Assembly (NCBI RefSeq): GCF_029168945.1
Contig: NC_083601.1
Coordinates: forward strand, 19,620,160-19,684,159
DNA from: Cannabis sativa
Lineage: Eukaryota > Streptophyta > Magnoliopsida > Rosales > Cannabaceae
Length of the DNA: 64,000 nucleotides
Reading direction: 5' to 3'
Shown here: positions 23,151-37,000 of the stretch, piece by piece
Layout: every line of letters begins with the position of its first letter
Numbering within the stretch: position 1 is the stretch's first letter
Notes under the pieces: model-generated
What the model was told of the DNA's origin: nothing
Database searches by the model: none
What the model saw: the letters and a program-made list of their open reading frames with translations, nothing else
Made by a program: the position numbers and the translations under genes

Positions 23151-24499
23151 TATATATATATATACAATATGATAAAACTTTATGGTTTCAATACACAAGA
23201 TTTTTTACAGAGAAACCCCTATAGTAACTAACATGACAACCTACATCGCAACTAAAATTCGTATAACAACCCACATATAAATTACCGGGTAAACTATCGA
23301 AGCAACCCAATCCGTAAATTAAAAATAAAAATAAAAATAGAATATGAGATAATTTTCCTAATAAATATTCATAATAACAAATATGCACTTACAAAAAATG
23401 TGATAAAATTTTATAATCTCAATACACACGATTCTTGCCTATTTTAAAATTTATAAAATTTTGATTGATATTTTTTTTTTCAATAACAGATTTAATTTTA
23501 ATTTTTTGCTCAAGGCCCTATACTGTGAGTGGCCTTGTTTATAACCATCCTAGAGTAAAATTTTCAACAATCATATTTAGAAATTTAATCGTAAAACTAA
23601 AATTACTATAATAAGTCATCACCATTTATAATCGAGCTACTAATTACACTACTTAATACTTAATTATTTATCTTATCTTTAACTAAATCTTATGGATTTA
23701 AATCACATTCTCTTTTATTTTTTTTTCGAAAACGATTTTCTCACATGCTAAAATAAGTAAGATTTTCAAATTTTCGTCCTTAAATTTTCCAATCAACCTA
23801 TTAAAATTCATAATGAAAGGCATTAATTAATTCTTTTTAAAAATTATGACATGGTTACGTTTCACATTCATTGGTTGACCGGGCCCACCCACGTGTAATG
23901 CAACGTTGAGTTGATAAGCCCATGAATCATGATTAAGCAATAGTGGATGTAGGGTATTCTCATTTTACGGTGGAGCGATCCGTACATAATTATTTCCATT
24001 GCTCATAAAATATAGGTAATAAAATATTTAGGCGCCAGCGAATTGTAAGCGATATCGTATTGTAATGTTCGCTATATTTTCGATTTTTTTTTTTATTGAA
24101 TACTTTTTGGTCGGAAAATATTTTTTGTCTTTAAAATTTACTTTCTTGATTTATGAAATTACTTATTTACCCCCACCACCCACAGTAATGGAAATTATAA
24201 ATGAAGTTTTGAGACTCTGAAAGCTGTTTAGCTTTTTTTCTACTAGGGCCCCCACCATATTTGTATTGTCAATTGCCATGTATAGTGTATCTAATCTAGT
24301 GAATGAGTAATAATACAGTAACTTACTGAAACAAAATGTTTTATTTTTGGCCACAAAATGATCAACCATTTATATATTTATTTTACGTAAACGTTCTATA
24401 ATTATAATTAATTCAATCAAGCAGAAGTTTTTAATCAATAAAAAAATTAATTAAAAACCTCTTTAGTTGTTAAAACTAAAAGTACTAAAAAGGGTAAAT
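23151..24499. other. AT-rich region upstream of the myosin gene, nothing firmly recognised
   Basis: No conserved frame. Two similar phrases, tatgataaaactttatggtttcaatacac (in parts, near 23167) and gtgataaaattttataatctcaatacac (near 23400), form a short direct repeat. From about 23860 base composition becomes less extreme and motifs such as ccacgtgt (23889) appear, which could belong to the distal promoter. Confidence 0.35.
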
Positions 24500-25083
24500 A
24501 CGTAAAAAGAGGAGATTCCAATTTCCTGCCCAAAGAGTCTTTGTCCCTTAGATATAGCTCTTCACTGTCGTTTTTAGAGGTGAGAGCCACTGCTTGTGCC
24601 TTTATGGAGGCCACGAATGTCTAAACAAGTCCTCCATCTTCCTCAGCTGAAGTACAAAGAAATAATAATAAAAATAAAAATAAAAATTTTAGAGAGAGAA
24701 AATCACAGCAAAGACATAAACAAGCTTAGAGAGAGAAGCTCAAATAACTTTTTTGCCTTTTCGTATAAATAAATAAATAAATAAATAAATATATAAGCTT
24801 CCATTTCACCTCATTTTAAAGAAAAACCAAAATCATAAGCTTCAAAAAAGGGCAAAAATCCCCTCTCTGTGCTTTGTTTGCTTCCTATTATCGTCTTCTT
24901 CAGTTCGTAAAAACTCTGTTTCTGTTTAAAATTATTCTTTGTTCATCTCTATTGCCGTTGAAATTTAAAAGTCACCTGTCTCTTGTTCTCTCCGATCTGA
25001 CTCGCCGAGTTCCTTCTGCTTCTGCTTCTACTCGGTTCTGTTCTCGGATGAGTTAGCGGAGAAGATCGCCGACCTCAATCGAT
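24500..25083 (+). promoter_or_regulatory. Putative core promoter and 5' leader of the myosin XI gene
   Basis: The region before the start codon holds (GA)-rich stretches (24690-24740), an AAAT tract (24766-24790) followed by atatataagc, and then a pyrimidine-rich block with repeated cttcttc / ctctgt from about 24840 to 25060. Plant leaders are often CT-rich, so transcription probably begins in the region 24600-24860. The exact site cannot be read from sequence. The leader runs straight to an ATG that is cut by an intron three bases later. Confidence 0.5.
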
Positions 25084-28000
25084 ATGGTAACTTGAACAAA
25101 GCATCTAGTTTTTCATTGATTGATTTTATTTATCTATTGTTTTTAATTATAATTTTGCCTTATTGGTTGATTGATTTCTTTAACTCCTTTGCTAGTTGAG
25201 TTGAATCGGTTTTGATGTGTTTCTAGGAGTATAAGTATGTGATTATATTTCTAATTTTTGAAAAATCATGATATGATATACAAACTTTAGGAAATCATTG
25301 GCGTATAGAGGAAATTTGTTGAATTTTGTTCTCTTTAGCTTTTTATAGCTCACACTATGTTCCAATTTCATTCCTATTTTATCTTTGCATTGTCGAATTA
25401 TAGGTCTTGAAGCTGAATTAGAACTTTGGTAATAGGATTGTGGCATAGAATCAATTTAATGTGAATGAATTGGTTTTATTGCCAATATCAATATGCTTTT
25501 AGTATTTGTCTCTCGAAAGCAAGAAGGCATTGTACTATGTAACAACTGTGACCCAGTTCTACCATCAACTTGACAGCTTTGAGTAGACACTTCAGCTGGT
25601 TTATAGTAGCAATTATAATTTATTTATTTTGAAATGTTGGAGAGTAAGCTTTTCGCTTTCATGATAAGCTAGATTAAAACAAATACAAGTCAGTGTATCA
25701 GAGGCACTATCATGATGAATGAGATGGTGATTAGTTTACTAGGTTAGAAACAACTAGGGAGGGAGCGGTACTTGTATTTGTTTTCTGCGAAAAAAGGGAT
25801 CTTGGATTATTTTGTGTTCATACCATGTTGGGAACCGTGGCCAGTTAATTGTGGCTCAAATTTTGTAGTCAAGGACTAGTGGCAAAAGGAAAGGAGAGAA
25901 GATAAGGCATGAATAGCAATGTTGATACATCATTTAGAATGTTGTAGCTATATGTAGTATGGCGTTCATTTTTTTTCTTCTTTTCTCTGTAAGTTTGGAC
26001 TTGGCGAATAATTTGTTAATTATAATGTTGAGTGTTTATCAAGCACTGTGTGACTCCAAATTGGCTTTTTCTGTCTCTTTCTTTTTCTTATAAACAAGCT
26101 GCATCACACTTGTTCATTGAAATTATCATCACTATAATAACAGTATAACCACTAAATTTTGTAATATATAAATGGCTAGTTTAGCCATTGGTACATTTTT
26201 TTTTAATTCGCTCTTTAAATGGAGGATTTTTTTTTTTCGTTTCTTGGTAGTACATTATACATGTATTTTGCTTTGCATTTCTAATACTTTTTTCTTTTCA
26301 GGCCCCGCCAGTTAATATAATTGTTGGTTCCCATGTTTGGGTTGAAGATCCTGCCGAAGCATGGATCGATGGAGAAGTTTCTCGAATTGCTGGTGAACAA
26401 GTTCATGTTCATTGCACCAATGGAAAGACGGTGAGATACACCCACCACAAATTTAAAGCATAATTCTGTTGATTAATATTTTTTGTAAATAAAGGATCTC
26501 TATAAAATATGATTGTTTATGTCATGGGCTCTTTTCAATTCATGATGTACTAGTTCATGATTCAACTTAACTTGTTGCTGAGGCAAGTTAGGAGGACAGA
26601 AAGCTACCATAAATACTGTAATATATGATTGAGTCTTTGGTGTTATTATTCTCTTGACTTGTATATTTTTTTGTAGGTTGTCACAAATATCTCCAAAGTC
26701 TTTCCAAAGGATACTGAAGCTCCTCCTGGAGGTGTAGATGACATGACAAAGCTGTCATATTTGCACGAACCAGGAGTTCTTAATAACTTGGCTGCAAGAT
26801 ATGAACTTAATGAAATATATGTAAGATGCTTAAGGTTTTCATTTCATATTCTTATATGCTGAATTATTTTTTGACAAAAGAAGGAAGAAAGATGTTGATA
26901 TGTTATTAATAATATTTTACCCCAGACATACACGGGAAATATACTTATAGCTGTCAATCCATTTCAAAGATTACCTCATCTGTATGATACTCATATGATG
27001 GAACAATATAAAGGAGCCGCATTTGGGGAACTAAGTCCTCATGTTTTTGCAGTTGCAGATGTTGCATACAGGTGAAATTAAATATCCTTTACAATCCCCT
27101 TTTTTTTCTTCTCTTATTTAGCTTGATCTATATGGGTTCATTATTATCTATGACAGGGCAATGATCAATGAAGGGAAGAGCAACTCAATTCTGGTCAGCG
27201 GAGAAAGTGGTGCTGGTAAGACAGAGACAACAAAGATGCTTATGCGGTATCTTGCATATCTTGGTGGTCGATCTGGGGTAGAAGGAAGGACAGTTGAACA
27301 ACAAGTTCTTGAAGTATGATAGAGCTATCTTTATTGGGTTAAAATTATAGTCATTATCTACTTATTAGATCTTCCAATATAATTAACTTGTAACTGTTGC
27401 CTGAAGTGTTAGTCTGCTTGATTTTTCAGTCCAATCCAGTCCTTGAAGCATTTGGCAATGCCAAAACTGTCAGGAACAACAACTCGAGGTGATTATCTGT
27501 TTGTACCTTGAGTTTTAATATGGTTATATCTTACTAAAAACGGGTGGTGCTCATATCAATGGTTCGACTTTGTGTGAATACTATGAATGTAACCTATGAA
27601 GGTGTACTTTAGTAGTAGTTGATTTCTGTAAAATAATTTATTTTAAGGTCTATATAGGTACGTTGCTAATACCCTCTTTTTTTTTGCCTCTGCCTTTACT
27701 CTACTGCATGCCATTTTCTACCTGGAATGATGATCAAACATGTTAAGTGGATAAATTTGATTTTTTAACAGTTGTTCTATTGTTCAAAATATCCTCCGTG
27801 TCTAGCATACTTTATTTTTGTAAAACCTCAACTCTGCCAACCCTATCACTTTGCATCAAAGATTTCTGTAAAATAAAAACTACGTTTAATGTTTGTAAAT
27901 TTTGCTTTCTTGGGTTCAACATATTCAAGTAACCTATTTTACTCATTTGATATTTGTTCTTTAATGCTACAGTCGTTTTGGTAAATTTGTTGAGATCCAA

Positions 28001-31000
28001 TTCGATAAGAATGGGAGGATATCTGGGGCAGCTGTGCGTACTTATTTGCTTGAGAGATCTCGAGTTTGCCAAGTTTCAGATCCTGAAAGAAATTATCATT
28101 GCTTTTACCTTCTTTGTGGTGCTCCTCCTGAGGTAGTTACAATCAAACTTTATGTAAAAATTTCCTCAAATCTTTCTAGGCCATATACTCGTTGATACTG
28201 CATATGCATGTGATAATAGAGTATAATTGATTATTTGTTTATTAATTTTTTTACTTTCAGTATAGAGAGAACTACAAGTTAGGAAACCCGAAAGATTTCC
28301 ATTACTTAAATCAGTCCACCTGCTATGAGCTTGATGGAGTAAATGATGCCCACGAATATCTTGCAACGAGAAGGGCTATGGATGTAGTGGGAATCAGCGA
28401 GGAAGAACAGGTCATTTTTTTGAGCAATTCTATCATTTTTCCTTATGTTGCATTAAGATTTTTGACACAAAAACTTCTCTCCAGGAAGCAATTTTTAGGG
28501 TTGTGGCTGCAATTTTGCATCTTGGAAATGTTAATTTTGCAAAGGGAGAAGAGATTGACTCTTCTGTCATTAAGGATGAGAAATCCAGATTCCATCTTAA
28601 CATGACAGCAGAACTGCTTAGGTATACATTTAAATCACTCTTGCATGCAGTGCAGTTTCATTGTTACTTGATGCTTGCCTTTTGATATTGTTATACTTTT
28701 GTTAATTTGGATATATGGTAGGTGTGATGCCAAGAGCTTGGAAGATGCACTGATTACTCGTGTAATGGTAACGCCAGAAGAGATAATCACAAGAACACTT
28801 GATCCTGTTGCTGCTGTGATTAGCAGGGATGCCCTAGCTAAGACCGTTTATTCGCGCCTATTTGATTGGTACATGACTCTTTCTTTTCTATGTCCGTGCA
28901 TCCCATGTTGCATGTATTTCTGTTATCAATTACTTCAAGGACTAATAGTTATGTGCATACCAAATGCAAATAATTCATATTACTAAGTGTGTTTTAAAAT
29001 GAATGTACATTCAATATTCTGATTTTGACAATTTCATCCGTGTACAGGCTTGTGGATAAAATTAACAATTCAATTGGTCAAGATCCAAACTCGAAATCAC
29101 TAATTGGAGTCCTTGATATTTATGGGTTTGAGAGTTTCAAGTTTAATAGGTAAGCTGATTTAATTTAGATACTATATTTCATGTGAGATTTGGATTTACA
29201 GCTGAAAACTTTCCACACTAAACAGTTTTGAGCAGTTTTGTATCAATTTCACAAATGAAAAGCTGCAACAACACTTTAACCAGGTTGGCCGATATCTGTG
29301 TTTTATTCTCGCTTCCTATTATGAAGTAATTTATCTTGATCTTTATGTCTACTAATTATATGGTTGCAGCACGTGTTTAAAATGGAACAAGAAGAATATA
29401 CAAAAGAAGAAATCAATTGGAGCTACATAGAATTTGTTGACAACCAAGATGTGCTGGATCTAATTGAAAAGGTGACATATATAAACATTCTATTAGCGTT
29501 AGTGTTATATAAAAAGATCATTGAAAGATAGTGCTAGATATATAAAATTAATGTTTCTATAGTGTGGCAGATACTCTTTTCATTTTCTTTTCATAAGCAG
29601 ACAGTATTTGATCTACATCAAAATAGTAAATACGTTTTTTGTTTTTCTTCTGGAGCACTTTTCAAATAACTAAAACTAAGTTCTTTAATATTTTACAGAA
29701 ACCTGGTGGAATTATTGCACTTTTAGATGAAGCCTGGTAATGATATAATTCTGCTCAATGATATTTGACTTAAAGTTCATTGGATATCTATAAGGAGGGT
29801 GGATGCTATACTGGATTTTATGTTTTTCATAAATACTCTTTCTATTATTATTATTATTTGAAGCCTGCGTGCATGATTTGGATTCTTTCCCTTGGTTGGA
29901 CTAATGAATCTTTGTTTGCTTTATTCAGCATGTTTCCTAAATCAACACACGAAACATTTGCTCAGAAATTGTACCAGACATTCAAAAGCAACAAGCGTTT
30001 CATTAAACCTAAGCTTTCTCGTACGAGTTTTACTATATCTCACTATGCTGGGGAGGTAAGGATTTTTTTGTTTTGTGGGTTGGTGGGGGGATATTAAGGT
30101 CATCTTGGAAGACCAACTACTGGTATTTATCCTGAAGTTTTGTTGCTTTGTCAGGTAACTTATCAGGCTGATCACTTTCTTGATAAAAACAAGGATTATG
30201 TGGTGGCAGAGCATCAGGATCTCTTGACAGCATCAAGATGCTCGTTTGTGGCAGGTCTATTTCCAGCGTCAGCGGAGGAATCATCAAAGTCATCCAAGTT
30301 CTCTTCCATTGGGTCACGCTTTAAGGTACTGCCAGTCTACCTTAATGAAAAGTTATTATATTGGATGGGATAAGCTTTAGTGATTCTGGCCTTATTATAC
30401 TGCATCTGTTAAAATGCCCATTAGAGGATGCAGCTATAGAGTATATAAACTACTGAAATGGTAATTTGGAAACATTGAAAAAGAAATCATGAAGTAATGA
30501 TATATATGTGGTGTGATATGTGATGGACCTTAACTTAATTTCAGAGATAAATTCCAAAGCAGGCAAAAATAATCTTTCAATTTAGGTCTGCACAGTAGTG
30601 TGTGGAAGTTAAATGAGATCAAAAGACAGCATAACCTGACTTATTCTCACAAAAAATAAGGGTAAACTCAACTTTAATTGGACAGAATGTCGAAATCGAA
30701 TCTGAATTGATATACTGGAGGAGATGAGATTATTTTAGTTTATACATATATATTATAATTAGATAAAAATGAAAATCTTTGATCTTGGTCAAAATTTTGT
30801 CACTTTTTGATTTGGGAAAGAAAATTACATGACCTTATAATTCATCTTGCATGATGTAAAAGGTGCATTTGACATGACTATGATAAGCTGTGCTATTTAT
30901 TTTTCCTTTACATTGAGAATAGTCTGTACATGATGTTGAAATTAAGTTTAGCATAATTGCAAAACATGTTATTCTTTAAGGTGGATTGTATATACGTTTG

Positions 31001-34000
31001 CTAGCTTAGTGGTATCAACTTATCAATATCTGTATTTATGATGGTTGATAGAAACCATAGTTTTGATCCAAAACTGTATTTATTAAATTAATTATGCGGC
31101 CACAGTGAATAGACTCGTCCAAAAAGAAAAAAATCTGACTTTGGACTTTGTAACATTCCAAAAGTATGCCTTAGTTATAGTCATCACTTTTTATCATCTG
31201 AGTCAATAGTTAAAATGATATCATACTGCTAATCAGGCATGAAGTTGTTGTTTTTCTTTCCTTTTAGATTTCTTGTCATTATATGTTCTTGGACAAGTGG
31301 GTATGATGATATTTCAAAAATGCAGTTACAACTTCAATCTTTGATGGAGACCTTGAATTCAACAGAACCTCACTATATCAGATGTGTGAAGCCAAATAAT
31401 GTCCTGAAGCCTGCTATTTTTGAGAACATCAATATAATCCAACAATTGCGGTGTGGTGTGAGTATATTCTAACGATAAACCCGCTTTATATCAGAAATTT
31501 TTAGCATTATCCTTGGAATGTTGTGCTTCAGAGTAAGCTTTATGTTTGCCAATTCTGTTTCTTGTAGGGTGTTCTTGAAGCTATCAGGATCAGCTGTGCT
31601 GGATATCCTACTAGGCGAACATTTTATGAGTTTCTTCATCGGTTTGGGGTTCTTGCTCCTGAAGTTTTGGATGGAAAGTAAGTACAGGATTTTTAGGTTC
31701 TAGTTCATTCCATGATGAAGATGAATATACATGTTCAAGTTCAATATAACGCAGAGTCCATTTTATTTATGGAAGTCATGATCAGCCATTGCTATGCCTT
31801 GTACAGTTATGATGACAAGACCGCCTGCGAAATGATTTTGGACAAAATGGGACTACAAGGATATCAGGTGATTCAATTTCTTGCGTTCTGTCTTATTATT
31901 TTAAATATCAAGCTGCTCAGGAGGATGATATAGTTGTGGGAAGATCCCTTCATGACCCATATGTATGACAACATATTTTGCATATATCAGACTGAAGGCC
32001 ACTCCAAGTCTGAATAAATAGCTTATTCAAAAATTCCAATCTCATTATCATCCTTGATGAGATTTATAAACTTAAACAAGCTCCATTGTTTGGCAACTAT
32101 GCTGGTTCTCATCTATGTCTCTTAATGGATTGCTGTAAGGAACTTGGTATGAGTGGATTCTCAGGCAAATGGGGAATTGTGGGTGGGGATGATGGCTATA
32201 AGTGGAAATTGAGAAACTAGTACTTTAATATTTTATCTTGAAATAAGTGGAAATTTTAAATTACATCCAACACTATCCTTAATTGATGATAATGGCAGAG
32301 ATTCTAACCTCTATTCACTTTGCGAGCCTTACAATCACATCAGCATTCTAACAAGATTTTTTAAGGATACAGTGATGACAAGGTCTGTTGGAATATCTGA
32401 TGCAGCTTATTCAAGAAACTCAGAGGAATTAATGATTGTTTCTGAATATTTGCTCTTACTGTGTGCAAGTAACTGCTAAATGTAATATTCACCAAAAGTT
32501 TTTTAGAATGAAAATCCCATAAAATTTATCCTGCTAGTTAACTTCCACACATTTGTATTTTGTGATAATTTGTCTCAGGTTTCCCTGATCCCTAACGTCG
32601 TACTTTGTTTAACTATCATTTGGCAGATAGGAAAGACAAAAGTTTTTCTTAGGGCTGGCCAGATGGCCGAGTTGGATGCAAAAAGAGCAGAGGTGCTTGG
32701 AAATGCAGCCAGGATCATACAAAGGCAAATTCGAACATATATTGCTCGCAAAGAGTTCATTGAATTTCGTCAAGCTGCCATTAAATTGCAATCATACCTG
32801 CGAGGTATTATCTTAATTTGTAGCTAAAACACTGCTGCGCTCTAAGTGCACTTGCTATTTAGCCTGTTTATTTTTACTGTATACTGATGCAGTTTGTCTG
32901 ATTTGGAACTTTAAGAATACAGAACTGCATTAGTGAGTCATTTTTGTTTCTTTGCATATAAAACTCCATTAGTGTACTGTTTGCTTTAGTCTTTTGCGCC
33001 TCAATTTGTTTGACCATATAAAAATTGTTTAGTAGTTGACAACAATATTCAATGGTACTTCAAGTGTTCATGATTTTCAATAGTTTCTTTTTAGCATTTG
33101 GAGGTGCCTACCGGGGCAGGAAAAGCTTAAATTTTTTTGTACACTTGACTACCTAGATCATGATATTCGGTGTTCTTGTTTCTTATACAATACTTTGTGG
33201 GGGTATGCGAATTGAACTTTGTTCCAATGGATATTGTAATTGGCTTCTCTTTTTCATTGTAACTAGGTATTTTTGCTCGTGAACTTTATGAGAAGTTGCG
33301 AAGAGAAGCTGGAGCTATTCAGATACAGAAGAATTTCCGACTATACACAAGCAGAAAATCATACTTAGCGGTCCGCTTGGCTGCAATCACATTACAGACA
33401 GGATTAAGGGCAATGACTGCTCGCAACGAATTCAGATTTAGAAAACAAACAAAGGCCGCAATCCTCATCCAGGTTTAATTTTAGAAAACCTAGCAACTTC
33501 TAGATGAATGTTTCTCTTTTGTTTTAGAAAGTAATAAATAACATAAAAGCAAGAGCTTTATAATGCATTAAACTCATGCTGTGCTTATTTCTATGAAAGT
33601 TGTGAATATGAAGTGATTCATTGTTTATTTGGTATTGTGCAGGCGCATTTGCGTTGCTTCATAGCGTACTCTTATTATAAGAGGCTTCAAAAAGCAATTA
33701 TTTTTACTCAGTGTGGTTGGAGGCGAAGAGTTGCAAGGAGGGAGCTCAGAAATCTTAAAATGGTCTGTCGCAACTGGTTAGTGCGCCTTTTGTTTGTGTA
33801 GTAACATAAGGTGTCTCATTATATTTCTCTGGTGTAAATCTTTTCAGGCTGCGAGAGAAACAGGGGCCCTTAAAGAAGCAAAGGACAAACTTGAAAAGCG
33901 TGTGGAAGAACTTACATGGCGCTTGCAACTTGAAAAGCGATTACGGGTAAATAACTTTGTATCACCTATTGGTTATTGTCATGCTCTTGAAGGATTGTCA

Positions 34001-37000
34001 ATTAGACATGAATCTGATAAGCCATAAAAATCATTGACTTTCATCTGAGTTGCAGACTGATTTAGAAGAAGAAAAAGCCCAGGAAATAACCAAGTTACAG
34101 GAAGCTTTGCATGCAATGCAAATTCAAGTAGAAGAATCAAATGCTGCAATTGTTAAAGAACGAGAGATAGCTAGAAAAGCCATTGAAGAAGCACCACCTG
34201 TCATCAAGGAGACACCTGTTCTAGTTCAAGACACTGAAAAAATTGATTCGTTGACTGCTGAGGTGGAGAGTTTGAAGGTAGGCAATGTTGTCATTGACTC
34301 TAATCTCTATATTATGAGTTTAATAGGATTGCTTTTCAGTCTGATTAATCCTTTGTTTTTTGACTGCTAAGAACATAAACATGCTTCAGGATTTTAGTCT
34401 ACGATCGAGGTTGGGATGTTGGGTTGATTCTGGATACATAGAATTTTTGCAATCTTATAAAATACCATTTGTCAATTTTCTAAATGTTATTTTATGAACT
34501 CCATTAATAATTACTTCTTGCATCAATTGGCTTATGCTGAATTCATGAACCTTCGTACTGAGCAGGCTATGCTACTATCAGAAAGACAAGCAGCAGAAGA
34601 GGCCAGGAAGGCTAGTTCAGATGCTGAGGCGAGAACTGTAGAGCTGACCAAAAACCTTGAAGATGCAGGGAAAAAAGTGGATCAACTTCAGGAATCTGTG
34701 CAGAGGTTTGTTAAATTTAGTAATAATTGAACCACTGATATGTTGTGTTTGCTGTCATGAAATTCACTGATTGTTTTGAAAACAAATGAAAATACTCTAC
34801 CTAGAAGGCTATTTACATTTTCGCAACTGATGATCGAAGTAGACCTGCAATTGTTTTGGCCTCATTTGTCATATCATACTTACAGATATTATGGGTCTGG
34901 TCTTGTTAAGGTTTTTATATAAATTAACCATATTCATCTTTTTGAAATAACCTCTTACCTACAGTCTCAATATTTGCATTTCTCTTCTCATATTCATACG
35001 GAAATGTATGCAAACATTCACAAATGCACACTCTGGCATAGCAGTTAGTTTCCTATGAACTCTCCAAGTTGGTTAACTTTGACATTGTTTATCACAGGCT
35101 GGAGGAGAAACTTTCCAACTCAGAGTCCGAGAATCAAGTACTTCGTCAACAAGCATTGACTATGTCTCCAACTGGAAAAACTTTATCTGCAAGACCAAAG
35201 ATGGTTATTGTTCAGGTACCAATGGATATAAAGCTGATACTGTCGTTTTTCTAATTTATAGAAATGCAGGTAACTTATTTTTTTTTTTTGTTTGATTTAT
35301 CTTTTTGAAACCAATTGCAGAGGACACCAGAAAATGGGAATGTTCTTCATGGTGAACCCAGGCTTGCATCAGTAAGAACACTTATTTTGTTTATCTTTTT
35401 TGTGAAAAAAATTACCACAACTTTATCTCTTAATTATTATTGTATTACAGGATATGGCTCTTACGACATCAAATGCACGTGAGCCTGAATCAGAGGAAAA
35501 ACCACAGAAATCTCTCAATGAGAAACAACAGGTGAGTGCCCTTTGACTTGGGAATAGTTTTCAGGGCTGAACATTTGGGCCTGGTGGACCCGAAAGCCCG
35601 ACTACCCGCCCCGCCCCGCCCCACTCCGCTGCTGAAAAGGCTGAAAAAAAAAACGGGACTGTAAACCTGCACCAGTTTAAAAGTTTTCCAAGCACCCAAA
35701 AAATCCGACCAGAGTGCAGCCCCTAATAGTTTCTTCCCTGGAATTTAGTTTCCACTCTCTTTTAAATTATTTTATTTCATTTCTGTTTCAGGAGAACCAG
35801 GACCTACTGATCAAGTGTATATCACAAGATTTGGGATTCTCTGGGGGCAGACCAGTGGCGGCTTGTGTCATATATAAATGCCTTCTTCACTGGAGGTCAT
35901 TTGAAGTTGAGAGGACTAGCATTTTTGATCGAATTATTCAAACCATAGCTTCATCTATTGAGGTTAGTATCTTATCAACGAAAAAAAAAACAAAAAATTA
36001 AAAAACCAAACCTATGGTAGTATAAATTACAACATCTTGGCAGTATAAATTACTTATGCCAAGTTCCAAAACCCATTAAATGATACTGATGCTTTTTCTT
36101 TGTTTTGTTTAAGGTCCAGGATAATAATGATAGGTTAGCTTATTGGTTAGCAAATACATCAACTTTATTGTTGCTGCTTCAACATACTCTAAAAGCTAGT
36201 GGAGCAGCTAGCTTGACACCACAGCGTCGAAGGACAGCATCGGCATCACTCTTTGGAAGGATGTCTCAAGTACGCCATAGTTTGGATAAATAAAAAAAAA
36301 TATATCATTTTGTGAAGTTAGTTATCTTATGATATTGTCTTTCTTCTCCTTCCAATATTTCCTTACTGTGAACCCCAGGGCTTACGAGCATCTCCTCAAA
36401 CTGCTGGACTCTCATTTCTTAATGGTCGGGGGGGACTTGGTAGACTGGACGACTTACGGCAAGTTGAGGCCAAGTATCCAGCATTGCTGTTTAAGCAGCA
36501 GCTTACTGCGTTCCTTGAGAAGATATATGGAATGATTAGAGACAATTTAAAGAAAGAGATTTCCCCATTACTTGGGCTGTGTATCCAGGTGATTGGCTGT
36601 TAAGAGTTATTCTAATATCTATGCAGCAATTAACCTAATTTTTCTTAGAAAGAGAAAGACTATTTTTTTAATTAGTTGGTAATCAGTAATCACAAAATTT
36701 ACGGGTTTGACAGAGTTAATCTAGCCACAAAAATAATTTGTAGATAAAAAACCCGTTTATGATCACATAAGAATTATATCATGCTAGATGTAGATAAAAA
36801 AAAACTAGTTTATGATCACATTAGCGTGACAGGTAACTTAGATTGCTACAAGTGTTTAAATTTGTGGTTAATTCTGCTTAAAGCTGAGATTTTGAAACTG
36901 AATTACTGCAAATAAAAATTCAGGCCCCAAGGACATCGCGGGCAAGTTTAGTGAAAGGGCGTTCTCAAGCTAATGCTGTAGCACAGCAGGCGTTGATTGC

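Noticed and set aside
23167..23430. Short direct repeat gataaaatttta...caatacac as a transposon boundary
   Set aside because: Two imperfect copies about 235 bases apart with no TG...CA ends, TIR or TSD; left as unexplained AT-rich sequence.
30326..31325. Hidden exon or inserted gene in the 1000-base myosin intron 16
   Set aside because: Exons 16 and 17 join in frame with conserved myosin sequence on both sides, and the intron shows no TIR, LTR or coding signal.
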